Below, in pieces: positions 7,148 through 22,100 of a stretch of 64,000 nucleotides of DNA. Position 1 is the first letter of the stretch, and each line of letters begins with the position of its first letter. The DNA is from Promethearchaeota archaeon (GTDB taxonomy: Archaea; Asgardarchaeota; Lokiarchaeia; Sigyniarchaeales; SOKP01), in the NCBI GenBank assembly GCA_019057795.1, contig JAHLWS010000074.1:1-64000 (forward strand). Reading direction: 5' to 3'. The position numbers and the translations under genes are program-made. Below the pieces are notes generated by a model. The model searched no databases and had not been told where the DNA came from. It saw nothing but the letters and a program-made list of their open reading frames with translations.

Positions 7148-10100
7148 ATGATTGAAAATAGAACTGATTCCGCGGGTTTTTCCATTGTTCAAAAGGAAGA
7201 TTTAGAGATAATTCGCAAATTGAACAGAGGAAGCTCATTAAAATTGTTAAGAATATCCCAATCTTCTCCATACCACGACATTGAAAGTAGAGAAAAATAC
7301 GAAGAAAAATTATTTCGAGAATACATGGAGAAGCAAGGATTAACTGATGGTTTTCTCGTCTCAAACAAATTGAAGGAAATTCTTGACAATTGCCATCCTT
7401 TCTTAGTGAGATTTATCGAAAACACGTATCGAGAAAAATTTAATCGATATTTCGAGGAGCATCCTGCTATTTCTGAATTATTAGATTATACAGATAGTCT
7501 TAGTTTAGTTGAGATTGCAAGCGATAAAGACAAGTGGATGAAAAGCGTAAAAAACCACGGAATTGACAGAAAGCCAAGCTTTCGCTTATTTAGTTTACTA
7601 AACAAGGTAAGTAAATCAGCGCTAATCTTTGAATATATCGAAAGGCAACATAGGGTAGACATTGATATCTTCTTTTCTAATAATTCCGATATTCAAATGT
7701 TGATTCCTCAAGGCTTTTATCTAAATTTAATAGATTTTTCAGCGCATAATAAAATTATTAATAAGAATCTCAAATTTTGGCAAATTAATGGAGGAAGAAA
7801 ACAAGCCGATGAGGATAAATGGCAAGTCACCGAGGAGGGAAGGCAAGAACTCAATACTCTTCTTAACGATATTGGAACTTCTTACAAAATTTTGAAATAC
7901 CTCGATCTTATTGATATTGCTAAATTAGGAAATGATGAAAGCGAAGCTCAAGAGGTTATCAATGCATCAGAAACTTCTTTCAATATTCTTGAAAAGCGAG
8001 AAAAAAAATCGTCTAGTTCCTATAAAATAAATAGCGATAACACAATTTTTAAGATTTTGATGATTATTGGCTTTTTACTTATTTCTATCGTAATAATTAT
8101 CGCTCCGTCTGCATTCATGTTCACTAACGATATATTAATAGCGTTTAGAATTTTTCAGGTTTTTTTAATTATAATATGCTTATTTTTATTTTATAAAGCA
8201 ATTCCTATTATAGCCGCTTTATCGAAGCATACCACTTCAGAAAGGAAGAATAGAAAGTCATTTATCTTATCTATAGAGCTTGCGTTTCATCGATGCAAAT
8301 CTACCTTATTAGTAGTTTCAGTATTCTTCGTTTTTGGTCTATTTTACGTGTATTTTGTTTACGCGCCACAACATCTTTTTGTACCGGCTATTCTCATTTT
8401 AGTAATAATTTTCCTCGCAACTTTAGGGGACCCAAAGAAAAGAGCAGCGACAGTAATCGGTATTTTTCTGGTTCTTATGCCTATGTTGTTTGTGGTTAGC
8501 TCAATGATCCAGATTGAGACGCCTTTTATGGATTATGGCAGAGTTGATCAAAGCGCTAGGATTGAATCAAGTAACGTCGATTTCTCCACGCTCGATTACT
8601 CTCAAGATTTTAACGCGCTGGAAGAGCTTTCGATCAACAGCGAGTTTGTAGTCCACGCTATAATTAGCACCGAACTTGGAGAATCGGCTATAATGAGGAC
8701 AAGAATAATCCCTGAAGTTATACCAGGCGTTTACGATCATACAAAATCATATATAACAAATTACGATTTCAAGGAATTTATTGAGAGCGGTATGCGCTTG
8801 AAGTACGATGTCTTTTCTGATTATGTAGCTGGACCTTTGATTGACGTAGATTATTACGCTCCTGTCGAGCTAGACAAGCTAAACCTGCTTCCGGGACAAT
8901 ATAGCGTTGAGTTCTCTTACGGTATTAGGACCGGCTGGGGGATGAGAAGCGCCAATCCAGTACAATACACTTTAAATTTAGAGAAAGACAGTTTAGAAAT
9001 CTTGCCTACTAATCCATTCGATTTAGGCGTTGAATACGGCGCGGTATATACCTTCGAAAACATCGGAGAGAATTCTTGGGATTCGTTTTTCGATGGAAAG
9101 TTGGTGAATTCAATTCACGAACCAATTGCAGGTAAGGAAATAGATTTATTCCTCGAGATCGACGATAAGTACGAAAAAATAGCAACCGTAGAGACAGATG
9201 CTAACGGAAACTTTTATCACCACCATAAAATCTACGGTTGGGTCGAAGAAAGGATGCTAGCAAAAATCGAATATAAAAACGGAGAAGATCCGCTCTATAA
9301 AGAATTAGTCCACGAAGAATACGCGGGAATGGAAGAACCAGTAGATGGGAATTGGTTCTTTTTCGATCAGGACGGAGACGGTTACCCAGATTGGAATTAT
9401 TCCTTAATGGATTTGCTCGGACTCTACAGATCTGGAACTATAGGATATTCGATGCCTATACAACCAGATGATTTTACGTTTGTTATAGGTAATTTTTACG
9501 GTCCATATGGGGATCTTGAATTTTCAGATTTAAGCACTTCTACCCTTCAACCAACGAAAGTTGGCGCAAATTATAAAATCGACGTGGAAATAGAATGGAG
9601 CATAAATGACTACGTTGAAAGCGTGGAATATCTTAGATGGGATTATTCTACTTCTGGCTCTCCTTCCGTTGACTTTTCCATTTGGAATTATAATCTCCAA
9701 GTTTACGAGGTTAAGTCCAGTAGTCCTTTCGCGTTGACAAGCGATTATTACGACGAAGCTAATAATTATACCGTAAAGTCTAGAATCGAAAGCACTTTGA
9801 AGGGTTCTACTTACGATCTCTATTTAGATCAGTTAAGAATTGATTACATAATAGGTGCACCTCCAGAACCCCCTCCTGTACTGTTCTTTATGGCCTTATT
9901 TGACGAAAATCAGGGTAGCACGACTAACGATGTCGTTAATGACCTTGTAGGAACCTTGTATGGAAATACCTCTTGGGTTGATGGAAAACATAACTCTTCT
10001 CTCTTTTTTGACGGTTCTGGTCAAGTAATAACAGACGAAGGAACTCCTCAGACTAATTATTTAATGCCTATACAAGAAGCAACTCCTACCGGTGATTTCT

Positions 10101-13100
10101 CTTTTACTTACGGTGATTTTATTTCGACCGCAGATATTGAATTTGATGACGGAAGCGAGACCATTATAAAATCTGATAGAATTGATAATAGTTACCACGA
10201 GATTGGCGTAGTAGTTCAATGGGGACCAGAAGGAAGCGTAGATTCTATGGATTACCTTCATTGGGCCCATCGATATGAGTGGGTCGCAACTCCAACAACA
10301 AACTTTCAGATATGGAACTACGCACTTAACGGTGGAGCAGAAGGTTGGGAAACTGTCTCGCAAAATCCTTTTTCGCTTACAAGCGATTATTACGACGAAA
10401 ATTATAAAGTTAAAGTGCGATATTACGCTCACGCAGATGGTAGGACAAGCGCAATTGATCTGTTTATTGACCAACTTAAGTTAGAATATACAACCACTAG
10501 CGGTGGAGGCGAACCGCAATACCTTGATTTTGATTATGTAGACTTTGGAGACGTGTTAGACGATGTTTTGGGACCCGGAAGCCCCAACGATCAGTTTGTT
10601 ATAACGGGCTGGGTAAATCCAAGTTCGTTTACTTCTAATCAAAGTAGTCGCGGAATTAAAAACGTTTTCTTCTCCAAGGAAAACATAGAAATTGGGATAA
10701 ATGAAAGCGGGTACCTACAAGTATATATGAACACCAATGGCGTAGAAACAACCGCATATTACGGCATTGATAACGCTATAGGAACTAACGCTTGGGTTTA
10801 CGTTGCTCTTCGCTATAATAATTCTGATGTTGACGTCCTCTTAGACGATGTGTGGTACTACGATGCTGTTGGGGCGGTAGCAGAACCTTGGAGCGGAGGG
10901 GGTTCGCTTGTAGATGGAGGCTCGCTTATTATTGGCGCCGAATTATCCGCATATTCTTGCTTTTCAGGTAAGCTAGACGATATTTCGGTGTTTAGGGAAG
11001 CCATCAGCCATTTTGATATAGAAGCTCATAAAGGAGAATTAGGCTCTTTAGAGATAATCGCTACTGTTTCTAAAGAGGATGGTCTTGGTGGGTGGGAACC
11101 AATTACTACTTCAGGAGATATGATGGACGGATATCTGAATTTTGAAATGACCTCAACGGGAAGAGAGATAAATAACACTCAATTTTACCTGTCAGATATA
11201 GAACCTGACTTGCAAAATCCAACACCTCAAGATTGGTCTTTAATTACCGAATACAGTTACGATTCTAATTATTACTCCGCAATATTAAGCAGTCGCGATA
11301 TTCCGGACGACGACTCGTGGTATTTTATTGTGCGGGCAAACGACTCGGATTCAAACGTTTTGTACGACGCGTGGGAAATCTCTGAGACCATTGCATATTT
11401 TGAAATAAATCACTTTTTAGACTCGATTAATTTTACTTATTTAGATACGGATAATAGAATCAGTCAGTATTCTCAGATTGGCGTTATTCCTTTCGATGAA
11501 TTTGAGGAAAGAATTACCCAAATGAATGTTTTTGTGAATTATTCGGGAGATATCGATTACCTTACTACCGTTTCTTATAGCGATTTATATTCTAACTATT
11601 GGTTAATTTATCTTAACGAATTATCCTCTTGGAAATCGGATCAGGGACTTCCTGACGGGGAATACGAAATTAATTTTATCATCGAGGGAAATTTCAGCTT
11701 TTACGGATTTTCAGACGATTATTACTTTAACTATACTTTAGACACTATTACTTACGATTGCTTGGGGCCTACTATGTCTCTGGTTTCGACTTCATTTTTG
11801 GAGGTGACATATGACGATACTCAAGATAGTATAATTGATATAGAAGTGACTTCTCCTGATAACGATTTTTCACACGTTAAGCTATATTATCAATATCAAG
11901 GGCCAAATCAACAATCTTGGAATTATTACGACACCTTTGAAGCAAATAATTCTATTGCCCAAGTTCCTTTCAATTTAATTAATTTAAGGGACGATAACAT
12001 TTCGATCCAGATATTAGGCTTTGATAGCGTGTTGAATAGTAAAATCTTGTACGAATCTAATTACTGGGTCGTAAAAGATATGAACAATCACATGAGTTTT
12101 ACCTTAGAAGGAATCGAGCACGATAAATTGTACGGTTTGGAGGAAAACAAAAGCATCAGGTTAGACGCTAAAATCCAACCTTTCGATAACGACATCACGC
12201 GAGTTGTCGTAGGCACCAATTACGAGACTTTTACCATTTTTAATCCTACCTCGGAAAACGACCATATATATTTTGAAGACGATATTTATCTTAATTCAAC
12301 CTATTACGGCGTTTTTGGTGCGGATTTTGTATATATTCCGATAAACGTAAAATTATACCAGGACGATATATTAATCTCCTCAAAAGAAATAGTAATTACC
12401 GTAATTGAAAATACTTTTGAAGACCAAGTTCAAATTTCAAATATTGTCATAACTACTGATCCTCAAAATAACGTTTTTATGTCTTTTATTTCAGGACTAA
12501 ACGCGTATAACAATTCCCATTCGATCCCTTACGTTATTAGCGGTGCATTCCCTGTCGTAAAGTTATACAACCCCGACGGGATTTTAATTCAAACGATTGC
12601 TTTAAGAGCAAATAACGATACCTACGGGATTGAAACTTATAACACGGGAGCAATAGAAATTAAGAATAATCGATTTACCGTCCCCTTACCAGTTCCCGCA
12701 TCGGGAGAATTGTGTTCCATAGGCGTCGTAAATGTGAACGGAACTGTTTATCCATTTACCTATTTTATTAACAACGACGAACTCTTAATAACGCTATCGA
12801 CCGAGACATCTCTCGATGGAATATACGGCGCTACAGGAGGAGATATTACTATAACTTACGGCGTTTCGTTATCTAACTTACTTGAAAATCAATTTATTGG
12901 AACCTTTGATTTGCAAACACTACCCCAGAATAATTACACTGTTATTGGAGAGTTTTACGAGCTCTCTGGAGATGTGATTACCTATCAAGCATTGGAAGTA
13001 CTCTCCGTTGATTATGATGGACCGATTATGTTTAAACAGTTTGGACACGAAGGTTCTGTTGATTCCTATATTAATCCGGAAGGAGGCTCGATATCGTTTA

Positions 13101-16100
13101 TCGTTAACGACTTTTCGGGAGTTCTTAGCTACGATTTTAACGTTTCAATTAACGGATACTGGGTAATATCAGGCGATTTATTTACATTTTATTTCAACGA
13201 TCCTTCCATTGCAGAAGGATTGACCGATATAGAACTAAATTGTAGCGACGTTAATGGATACTGGAACTTGTTAGCGTTTACGCTATTTATAGATAGGACT
13301 GAGCCTTCATTCGTTTCGGTTGTAAACGATTTAGAGACCTTTAACGCGCTATACTCCGTCATTGTCGAGATTGGTGAGGCATCTACATCTTACGAATTAT
13401 ATCTAACGTGCGTGAACTTTGTATCGGGTATTACATATTCCAATTTAGAGTATACTTTAATCGAAACTGATGCGAATATTTGGCAATTTTTAATGGATAC
13501 CGCTCAATTACCTGACGGGAGGTATAACGTATGCATTACAGTTATTGATGAGGCAGGAAACATAAATCAATATACTTTAGAAGATAGATATTTTGACAAC
13601 TCGCCTCCTGAAATCGAAGATATTTTGGATGTTGTATATGTAAATAGCGATATAAATTATAATACAACTCTTTCCGATCTGGCGTATTTCAACGATGGAA
13701 AGAATATAACCGTTGCGGCAACGGATATAGTGTTTGATGAGTTCGATTGGGCTAATGTAAACCCAACTTTAGGAACTCAAAGCGGCGTAGATTCTATTTT
13801 TCTTTTCTTTACCAATCCATTATCAACTCAAAGACTTGTTATAGAAGGTCAGTTAAATTTTGAAAAACTGACCTATAAAATAGTTGGCTTTGGCAATGAG
13901 ACTGTAAATTACGATACATCTTTAATAAAAGCAATTCAATCAATTACTATTGGAGGATATTCCGTCGATAGATTTGTAATTTTAATCGAAGAAAACGACT
14001 TAATATTACAGATAGACGAACTTTATAGGTATTTATTGTCTTCAAGTAAAACCGATGAAATTTACGCCGAGTTTTTCCAAGCTGAGACTACCGGAGTACC
14101 ATTAGTATTTGATACCGAAAAATTAATTTGGAAGTTAGAAAACTTTAACATTTCGAGTTATCTAAATATCTCGGATGGACAACAATTCCTCTTTTGGTTT
14201 GAGATTAAGGACGGTATGTATACTGCGACAGCAGGAGAAAGGGATGCCAATACAATAATCTCAAGAAAATATCGAGGTATTTACGATAATTTGATTCAGA
14301 AGAATGGAGGTTCCTTGTATGAATGGAGTCTAGGCACAGATGCCCAAGAAAACGGAATTATTGTTTTCGGAACGGATGCTAATATAGATGCAACAATTCA
14401 GTTTAACGGAGCAATGATTCAAGAAAGAATTGCCGGAGAGAGCGACATTGACAAGATTTTCATTTACGGTTCCGAGACGGGCGCTAACTGGGAATTTATA
14501 GGAAGAGCCTATTTCTCGGGAGAAAATATGTTGTGGAATTATTATTGGAATTACGATCTCTTAGGCACAATCCCGCCCCAAAACTACATGTTAAACGCGT
14601 TCTTTTTTGATAAAGCGGGAAATTTCATCAACGAATCTATTAGTATAAAAATTTACGATTTTGCAGATATTGAACTTATAACCGACCTATTGTTCGGAGA
14701 AATTTTCGAGTTTGACGCAAATAAGCAAACTAACATTCAACAAATTGCCGGAACTATAGCAAATTACACGGGTCAAACTAACTTATGGGAGATAATAGCG
14801 GAATATTATAATCCCACTGAAAAGATATGGATTCCGCTCCAGACCGATGCTGCGGCGATCGATGCTGGCGATTATTCCATAATTTGGGATATAAATCAAG
14901 ACGAGTTTATGGACTACATGTACAATTTTACGTACGAATACTTACCCCTTCAAGTAGCACCCGTTACCGGCTTTACAATGTGGGGCTCTTGGGGCACATT
15001 CACAATTGATGGCGAATGGCAACCAATCGTATTAGTACAAGATGGACTCTATGTCGATATTATAATATATACTTTCAACGATACAATTGGTTGGGAAATT
15101 AATAGTACCCTAAGTGGCGAAAATATCTTCACTTACATCGATAACCAATTATTCAGACTCCACGATATCGATAACGACGGTATTTTCGAGATTATCCGCG
15201 TTACATCTTCTCAGGTCGATGTAATCTATCTCGATCAAGGAGTTTGGAAGATTAAAGAGGATGTTGCTCAAATTAGCGACTATTACTATCGTTCGTTTGA
15301 TCTTTTCTTCGACGATGATATAAGCGCGTCTATGATGGTTGCTGTTCAAGAAGACCAATCAGGGCAGCTATTTTTATGGAAATACCAATTTAATTCTACT
15401 TTCTCATTAATTAAGAGTTTAAGCGTTGTTGCTCCCCAAAACTTTATTCCGACCTCAATTAAAATGCTAACAGAGTTTTCGTCCACCTCAAGTAAGGTCA
15501 TCTTAGTAGGTGGCTTAATGGAAGGCTCGTATCATTCTCAATTGTTTGAATACGATTTTAATTTTAATTTACGCAATATTATTGCCGAAGTACTTCTCGG
15601 CAAGATTTCGATCATCGAATATGATTTTATAAACGAAGCGTATACAATTCTACTCGGATTGGAAAGGTTATCGATCGGGAAAATGGACGCCATCGTATCG
15701 CTCACGTATAGCGAAGCTTCCAATTCGTGGAACGCCTTTGAACTCTCGGGATTTGACGAGATTAGATTTAACCTATTAGATTTACTTGTAATTTCCGAAA
15801 TAAACGCCAAAAAACTCATAATCGCTTCCGATTCAGGTCTTTTCGAAACCAAGATTTCTTACGTGGTGGACAAGAGTCTAATTACGAGTCCTGTCTGTTT
15901 TGCAAGCGTTACCGTTTCAAAATATCAGTTACAACAATATATGTCGGGATACGTGTTAAAATTAGAAGAAGAATCCATTAGTTCGATCACTAAAATATCG
16001 TACAAAGAAAACTTACAATGGAAAACTTTGTCTTCTAATCAATACAGATTTTATACAAATTATATTTATATGGTTTTAACAGGTATTTCGTGGAATAATT

Positions 16101-19100
16101 TAGACTTGATTAAAGTGGACTACTCGTTTTTGTCCTATTATGACGAGCAAGTTACATCTATTGACCCTTCTTTAAACGAGGTTGAGGGAACTCCTGACCG
16201 CTCTGGTACGTCCGCTTTTGCTAAGTTCTACGGAAGTTCCGCGCTCCCCTTGTTATGGCTTAACCCCGCCACCTCGTACTTCGATATGAACGCAAATTGG
16301 CTAAGCCTTCCAAATGGAATGACTTATAATCAAAAACCAGTGATCTCCGGTCTTGGAAGCACTGCGTTTTATCCCACGATCTCGACAGTTGGATGGGGTG
16401 CCCCAAATCATTATTACGGTCCCGAATATACCAATATGCCCGAGCTTGACAATAAATTGATAAGTTACGGCGATGGATACGATAACGGATTTTTGGCACA
16501 AAATTTAACCGGAAGGGAAAGTTCAATAGATGATTATAAAGAAGACGAGTTTGCCGGTAGGTTTGAGAGTCAAAGCGATTACATAGATCGGGTCTTAATT
16601 AGCAACCCATTTATAGGAGAGAGCTATAATTTTCCAGATATGTACTTTAGCGGCGTTCACGATACAACTGGAATTTATCACGAATACGATGGGTCTCAAA
16701 AAGTTTTGGTTAGAACCGAACTTACCGATTATAATTTAAATATTGGTGGTATCCTCCAACCAGATCTGTCTCAGAGCGGTCTCTCTATTCAAGGTTCGCT
16801 CCCTGATTCACTCCCTAGTTCTATCTATAAGGATTTTGATTTATTAACTCTTGAAGAACTTGAGAGTTCTTTAGTTAATTGGACCGAATATGTTTCAATA
16901 AACATGGATTCTCCAGGAATTTATGGCGTTGAGTTGACAAGCAAGCTTCCGCTCGTTGATAGAGACGGGTTAGAGTCGATTCAGGTGGCTTTTGACGCTT
17001 CGATCGTTTCAAGTTTTGGAGGCGACGAATATCCACTTTCGTTGCAAATGTACGATTTTATCGATGGAGATTGGGAATCTATTCTTATTACCGACAATTA
17101 CCCTTTCTGGGAGTGGGAGCGCGCATTTGATACGGACTTCGGTGGTTTCAGACCAGGATGGAGAACTGTTCCTAACTCAATGGATAACATGCAAACAATC
17201 AGCTTTGGAGATAACTTCCCTCACACGCTTGTAAGCGGTGATTTTGAGTTTGATAGCACTATTATAGATGGAGGCAACTTTTTGGATAACGATTATAACG
17301 GTGCTACTTTCCAAAGAAACAATTATTATAGTTCTGATAATCAGTTTATATTTTACGATGCTATCACGCACGAATCAAATAGATATCAAATCAATAACAT
17401 AATTATAAATCCTAATAATTTTTATATTCACGAATCTGATGATTTTCCTGATCCAGACCCCGCATTATTTTCCTTAATAAGCGATGAAGATGTTTTTTAT
17501 GCAAATTACATAAACAATGATAATGAAATCAAGATTCGCTTAATAGTTGACAAAGAATCACCCGTAAACGATGAATTTTTCTGTATTGGAAACATGGGTG
17601 TATTCGTTCATACCGATCCCAACTATTTGAATTATGATAATTTTGATTCGAATGTATACGGTTCGGAATCTTCTACGTATCACGTATCCGATAAGATTGA
17701 TTTTGATGTTAACGGTTTAAATCTGTACGGAAATAGCGCCTTTAATTTTAAAGATAGTAGTTATACCAAATACAAGTTTTATGAATCGTTTGAGGGTGGT
17801 ACGCCTTGGAGTTTAAATAGGGTTTCCGAAACAACCTTCCAAGTGTCGTCTACTCCTTCCGATGACGCTTATTCTCTTTTATTTGACGACAGAAATTGGG
17901 GTTCAGAAAACCTTTTGAATGTAGAATATGACAACCCATCAGTGCAGTACTGGACTTGGATTAAGGATAATATTCCTTATTTATACGACGGTTATTATAG
18001 CGATTCAATCCTAACTTTGTACCGACCAACAAACACGGGAAGTGGAGAATTTAGAGTTTACACGGGCGGAGATTTTGACGAGAGCAAGATTAATTGGAAT
18101 AGCGCCCCACCATTACAAGAGTATATCGACTCTTACGCTTTTGGTCAGCAAACGGGTTCGATACAGATTACTTTAGGAGAGCCTTATCCGTATTACGTTC
18201 TCAAACCGATTGACGGAGAAATTTCGTTCGCAAGCTCGGAAAGCTCGTTATATCCAAAACCTCAGTTTGACCATTACTTAACAAAAAGTTATTACGGAAA
18301 CGGAATTACTTACATGCAAACAAACGCGCAGGAAATGCTTTATCTAAAAAGCCCTCTATATGAAGAGGCGATAACGCTAATTTCAGGCGATGTTATTAGA
18401 ATAAAATGTCAAGCAAAAACTTCCAGTGAAATTAAATTAAATCTGTATTATCAGGGAGGAGAACTACCAGAAAAATATATCATTATAAACGGCGGAAACG
18501 ACAATTTTGGCACTCAAATAATTGAAATTAATAACGATAATCCAAATCCTGTAACTTTCGATCGACTTGAGTTTTCTGGAGAATTTAACGCCCAAGATTA
18601 CTTTATTGTAGAAGAAATGACTATTTCTGATCCGACCGACGTAAATCAACTTATTTCGACAGTTTCCAAATACAATTTTATCGACCAAGAAGTTGAGTTA
18701 ATTAATTACAACGAGGGCACTTACCTTGTAGGTAGCGAAGTCGAAGGACACATCGAGGACGACCAATATTGGCAAATTGACGCGGAATTCGTTAAACTTC
18801 AAGATTATCGTATGGAGATAAACATTCCATTTGCAGGGACAGCTTCCCTTGACGATATAGACAATTTAAAAATCAGAATGAAAGCTACTTCTTCGATTAA
18901 CTTAGATCAATTCGTTTTTGAATATTCTACCCCTCAAGGCTATGAAGAACTAGTTCCAGATATTCAAGGAAATGTGGTCACGCTTACTATTTACGATAAA
19001 GACTTTTATAAATTATACGATATTTCTACTCAAGAGTTTTCAATAAAGTTAAAAATACGCGACAACGCTCAACAGACTTCCACTTTTGATTTACATATCG

Positions 19101-22100
19101 ACAGTTTGCACGCAAATGGATTTGCTCAATGGACGGCTACTCACGATCTCTATAGATTAGAAGTCAATTTTAAGCGAACTCATGCCGATTATCCAGACAA
19201 CGAAAAAATCTATTTCATGTTAAACGACCATATAGGTTTTGAAATTGAGGATTGGCGATTAGAGGAAACCGCTAATAACATTGTTGTAGTAGGATACGAT
19301 TATTCTACTAAGATGTGGGAAGCCTATCTTAACGGAGACCTAATTTGGCAGCAGCAAGATTTAGCGCCTTTGAAAATTTCACCCCGAATTAAAACTTCCT
19401 ATACCCATGAACAAAATCACGGGATTTGTATAACCTCGATAGATTCTCAATTTTACAAGCGTATTCGAGACGAGCGAGATTTCGAGACTTATAAATCGTT
19501 GATAGCTCTGTACGACGAGGGGTACGTAAATTCCAGAGATATTACCTACGATAGTTTTCTTACATCGCCTCAGAATACTTTTGCTCATTTATCCTCTAAT
19601 ATTAACGTTATTTATTCGTTTAACGACGAGATGGAAAACAACAACATTTTTAGCTCGCAATTAATCAATCTTGACGTCTCTTCTTCTCAAGACGACGCTT
19701 TTGACGACGTTAACGGATACGACTACAAGGAAGTGGGCATAATTCCCGACCAAATAAGTGAATTAGCTAAGTCTATCGTGGACGGAACTACAGGGTCAGG
19801 ATATTCTCCCGGATACGATCCAGTGACGGGAGCGTTAGTCGGTGATAACGATGATAAATACGGGCCCGTATATGGTACTGGTGATTATGGTACTTATACT
19901 TATCCGGACGATTGGCACGATTCTACGGCGTTCTCCGGTACCGATAATTACGGCGTTAGATTATTTGAAAATTTTATACAAGACATCGTTTATCTCAATA
20001 GCCCCCCTTGGGGAGTAGAAGACGGTACATATAACGATATTTTGTATACCAGGGTAAATAATGGAGAATTCTATAGAGCAAGAAGTACATCTATTGCCCA
20101 TTTGGGACAACAAATTGCAATGCGATTCGATTTCCAAAAAGAATTAGGGGGTATTAATTACAATATCGGTGCTCGTATCGAGACGAGCGACCCTAGTATC
20201 TCAGGTTCGCTTAGAGTGAACGGTGGCGCAATTGCTTCGGGACCCGTTATACAACTTGGTTTAGCTGGAGATAACACGGGTTCAGCAACTATTATAACAT
20301 ATACTGCTGGAGATTTGGATCCTTTCTATGTAGATATTTATTATTTTGAGTTAAAAGCCGATCCTCAAGCAGGTGGTTCATATGGCGTGACGGAACACTC
20401 TGGTTGGAATAATGCCGTAGATGGTTTTGTCCGCAATGGTGGCTATGCTAGAAGCGAGAGCACATTCGCACAAACATACGATTATTATTATTTTGATCTA
20501 ATTTCAACTGATCCTTATAATTTCGGGAGACCCCATTCCGTATATCTTGATATTAATATGTATTATTATTTCGAACCTCGTCAAGGTGCCGAACATTGTT
20601 ATATAGAAGCTTATAATTGGTTCTCACCTGGATGGGAGAATATACAAACCGTTTCCAGACAAGCCAGTTATCAGTACTTTCATAAGGCTATCAATAATGT
20701 ATATATATCGAATAATGGAAATGTTGATATTCGTATTAATGCTTATAGGCGAGACGATTCTGGTTGGTATTCTCCTAGATTTGAGTTGGAAGTAGATATG
20801 ATTAGAATGGATTGGGCCATAGAATGGGAATATTTACCTAGCTCATGGTTCGCATTCGATTTAATTCATCCAGACGGTTCGTTTAACGCGACAAACGATT
20901 ATTACCTTTTCTTTGAAGGGGATGCCAATTACGATTCCGAATTAAGGCTCAATTCTGACGATATTTTTACCTTTAACGGAGAAGATTTAAAATTTGACGA
21001 ATATTTCTATAATTTACAATCGGGCTATGAGTTTAAAATTTGGTTTACTGATGGAAACGATCGCAATCAGTGCGGTAGATATATCAATTCGGATTATCTC
21101 TATCTTTATTGGATAAATCAGAACGTTGATGTAACTATTAATAATCCAGGATTAATCCATTTAGATGATTCACTTTCAGATGATGAGACCCATAAATATA
21201 CAGAGCCGATTAGCTCGGGAGTTTACGACGACCCAATTTTCGGCAAAAACACGGTTCAATTTACCTTAGAAAATTATTTTTCTACTCCAACTTTTGGAAG
21301 GGGTGAATTAGCTGCCGAAACAATTTACAGCGATTTAACATTAAACGACTTTGATTTCACGTTCGACGTATACGGTATCGGTGACCAAGAAGGTTATCCC
21401 GATCCTACAAAAGTGGAAGGGGGAGATCCCTTAAAATACGATCCTGAAGTGCTTCAAGACTCTACATTTTACGATAATAGCAGGTTTAAACTGTCCGCCA
21501 TTGACGACATTCAGATTCCTCTGCTAACCCCAATTGAATTGTATTTTGGCGATGTTAACCCTGAAGATTTTGTTGATATGGATTTAAAGCTTGTTTTCGA
21601 TTACGACCTCTCTCTAAACGGACGGTTAGATCCTAACGCGGAATGGTTGTGGAGATATCGATTCCTTTATTATAACTACGCGACAGAGACTTGGGAGGAC
21701 GTTAACACTATTCTTCAAGCAGAAAATTTTGGAACTACGAGAACAGTTTGGAATTTAGGAGGCACCCATACTTTAAATCCTATACCTTACCTTCAGCAAC
21801 CCAACTTGAATACCTTTATTCCGATAAAGAATTCAAACGATATTCATTTAAATCCGATAACAATTGACAATCTTAACGAGGATACTATAAAAGACGGCGT
21901 TATTAAGTTGGCTCTCATTTCCTACGTTCTTCCAAGTAATGGAAGTTCGTTCTCGTTTGATCGCGCTGATCCGTTTACTCCCATTAGCGTGAGTCAAAGT
22001 ATTGACCTTGTTGAATCGTTATTTATCGGAGAATCCGTTCAGTTGATGCATCCTGATTCAAGCATAGAAACCTCTTTGGAACTTGACTCCGGGACTTATC

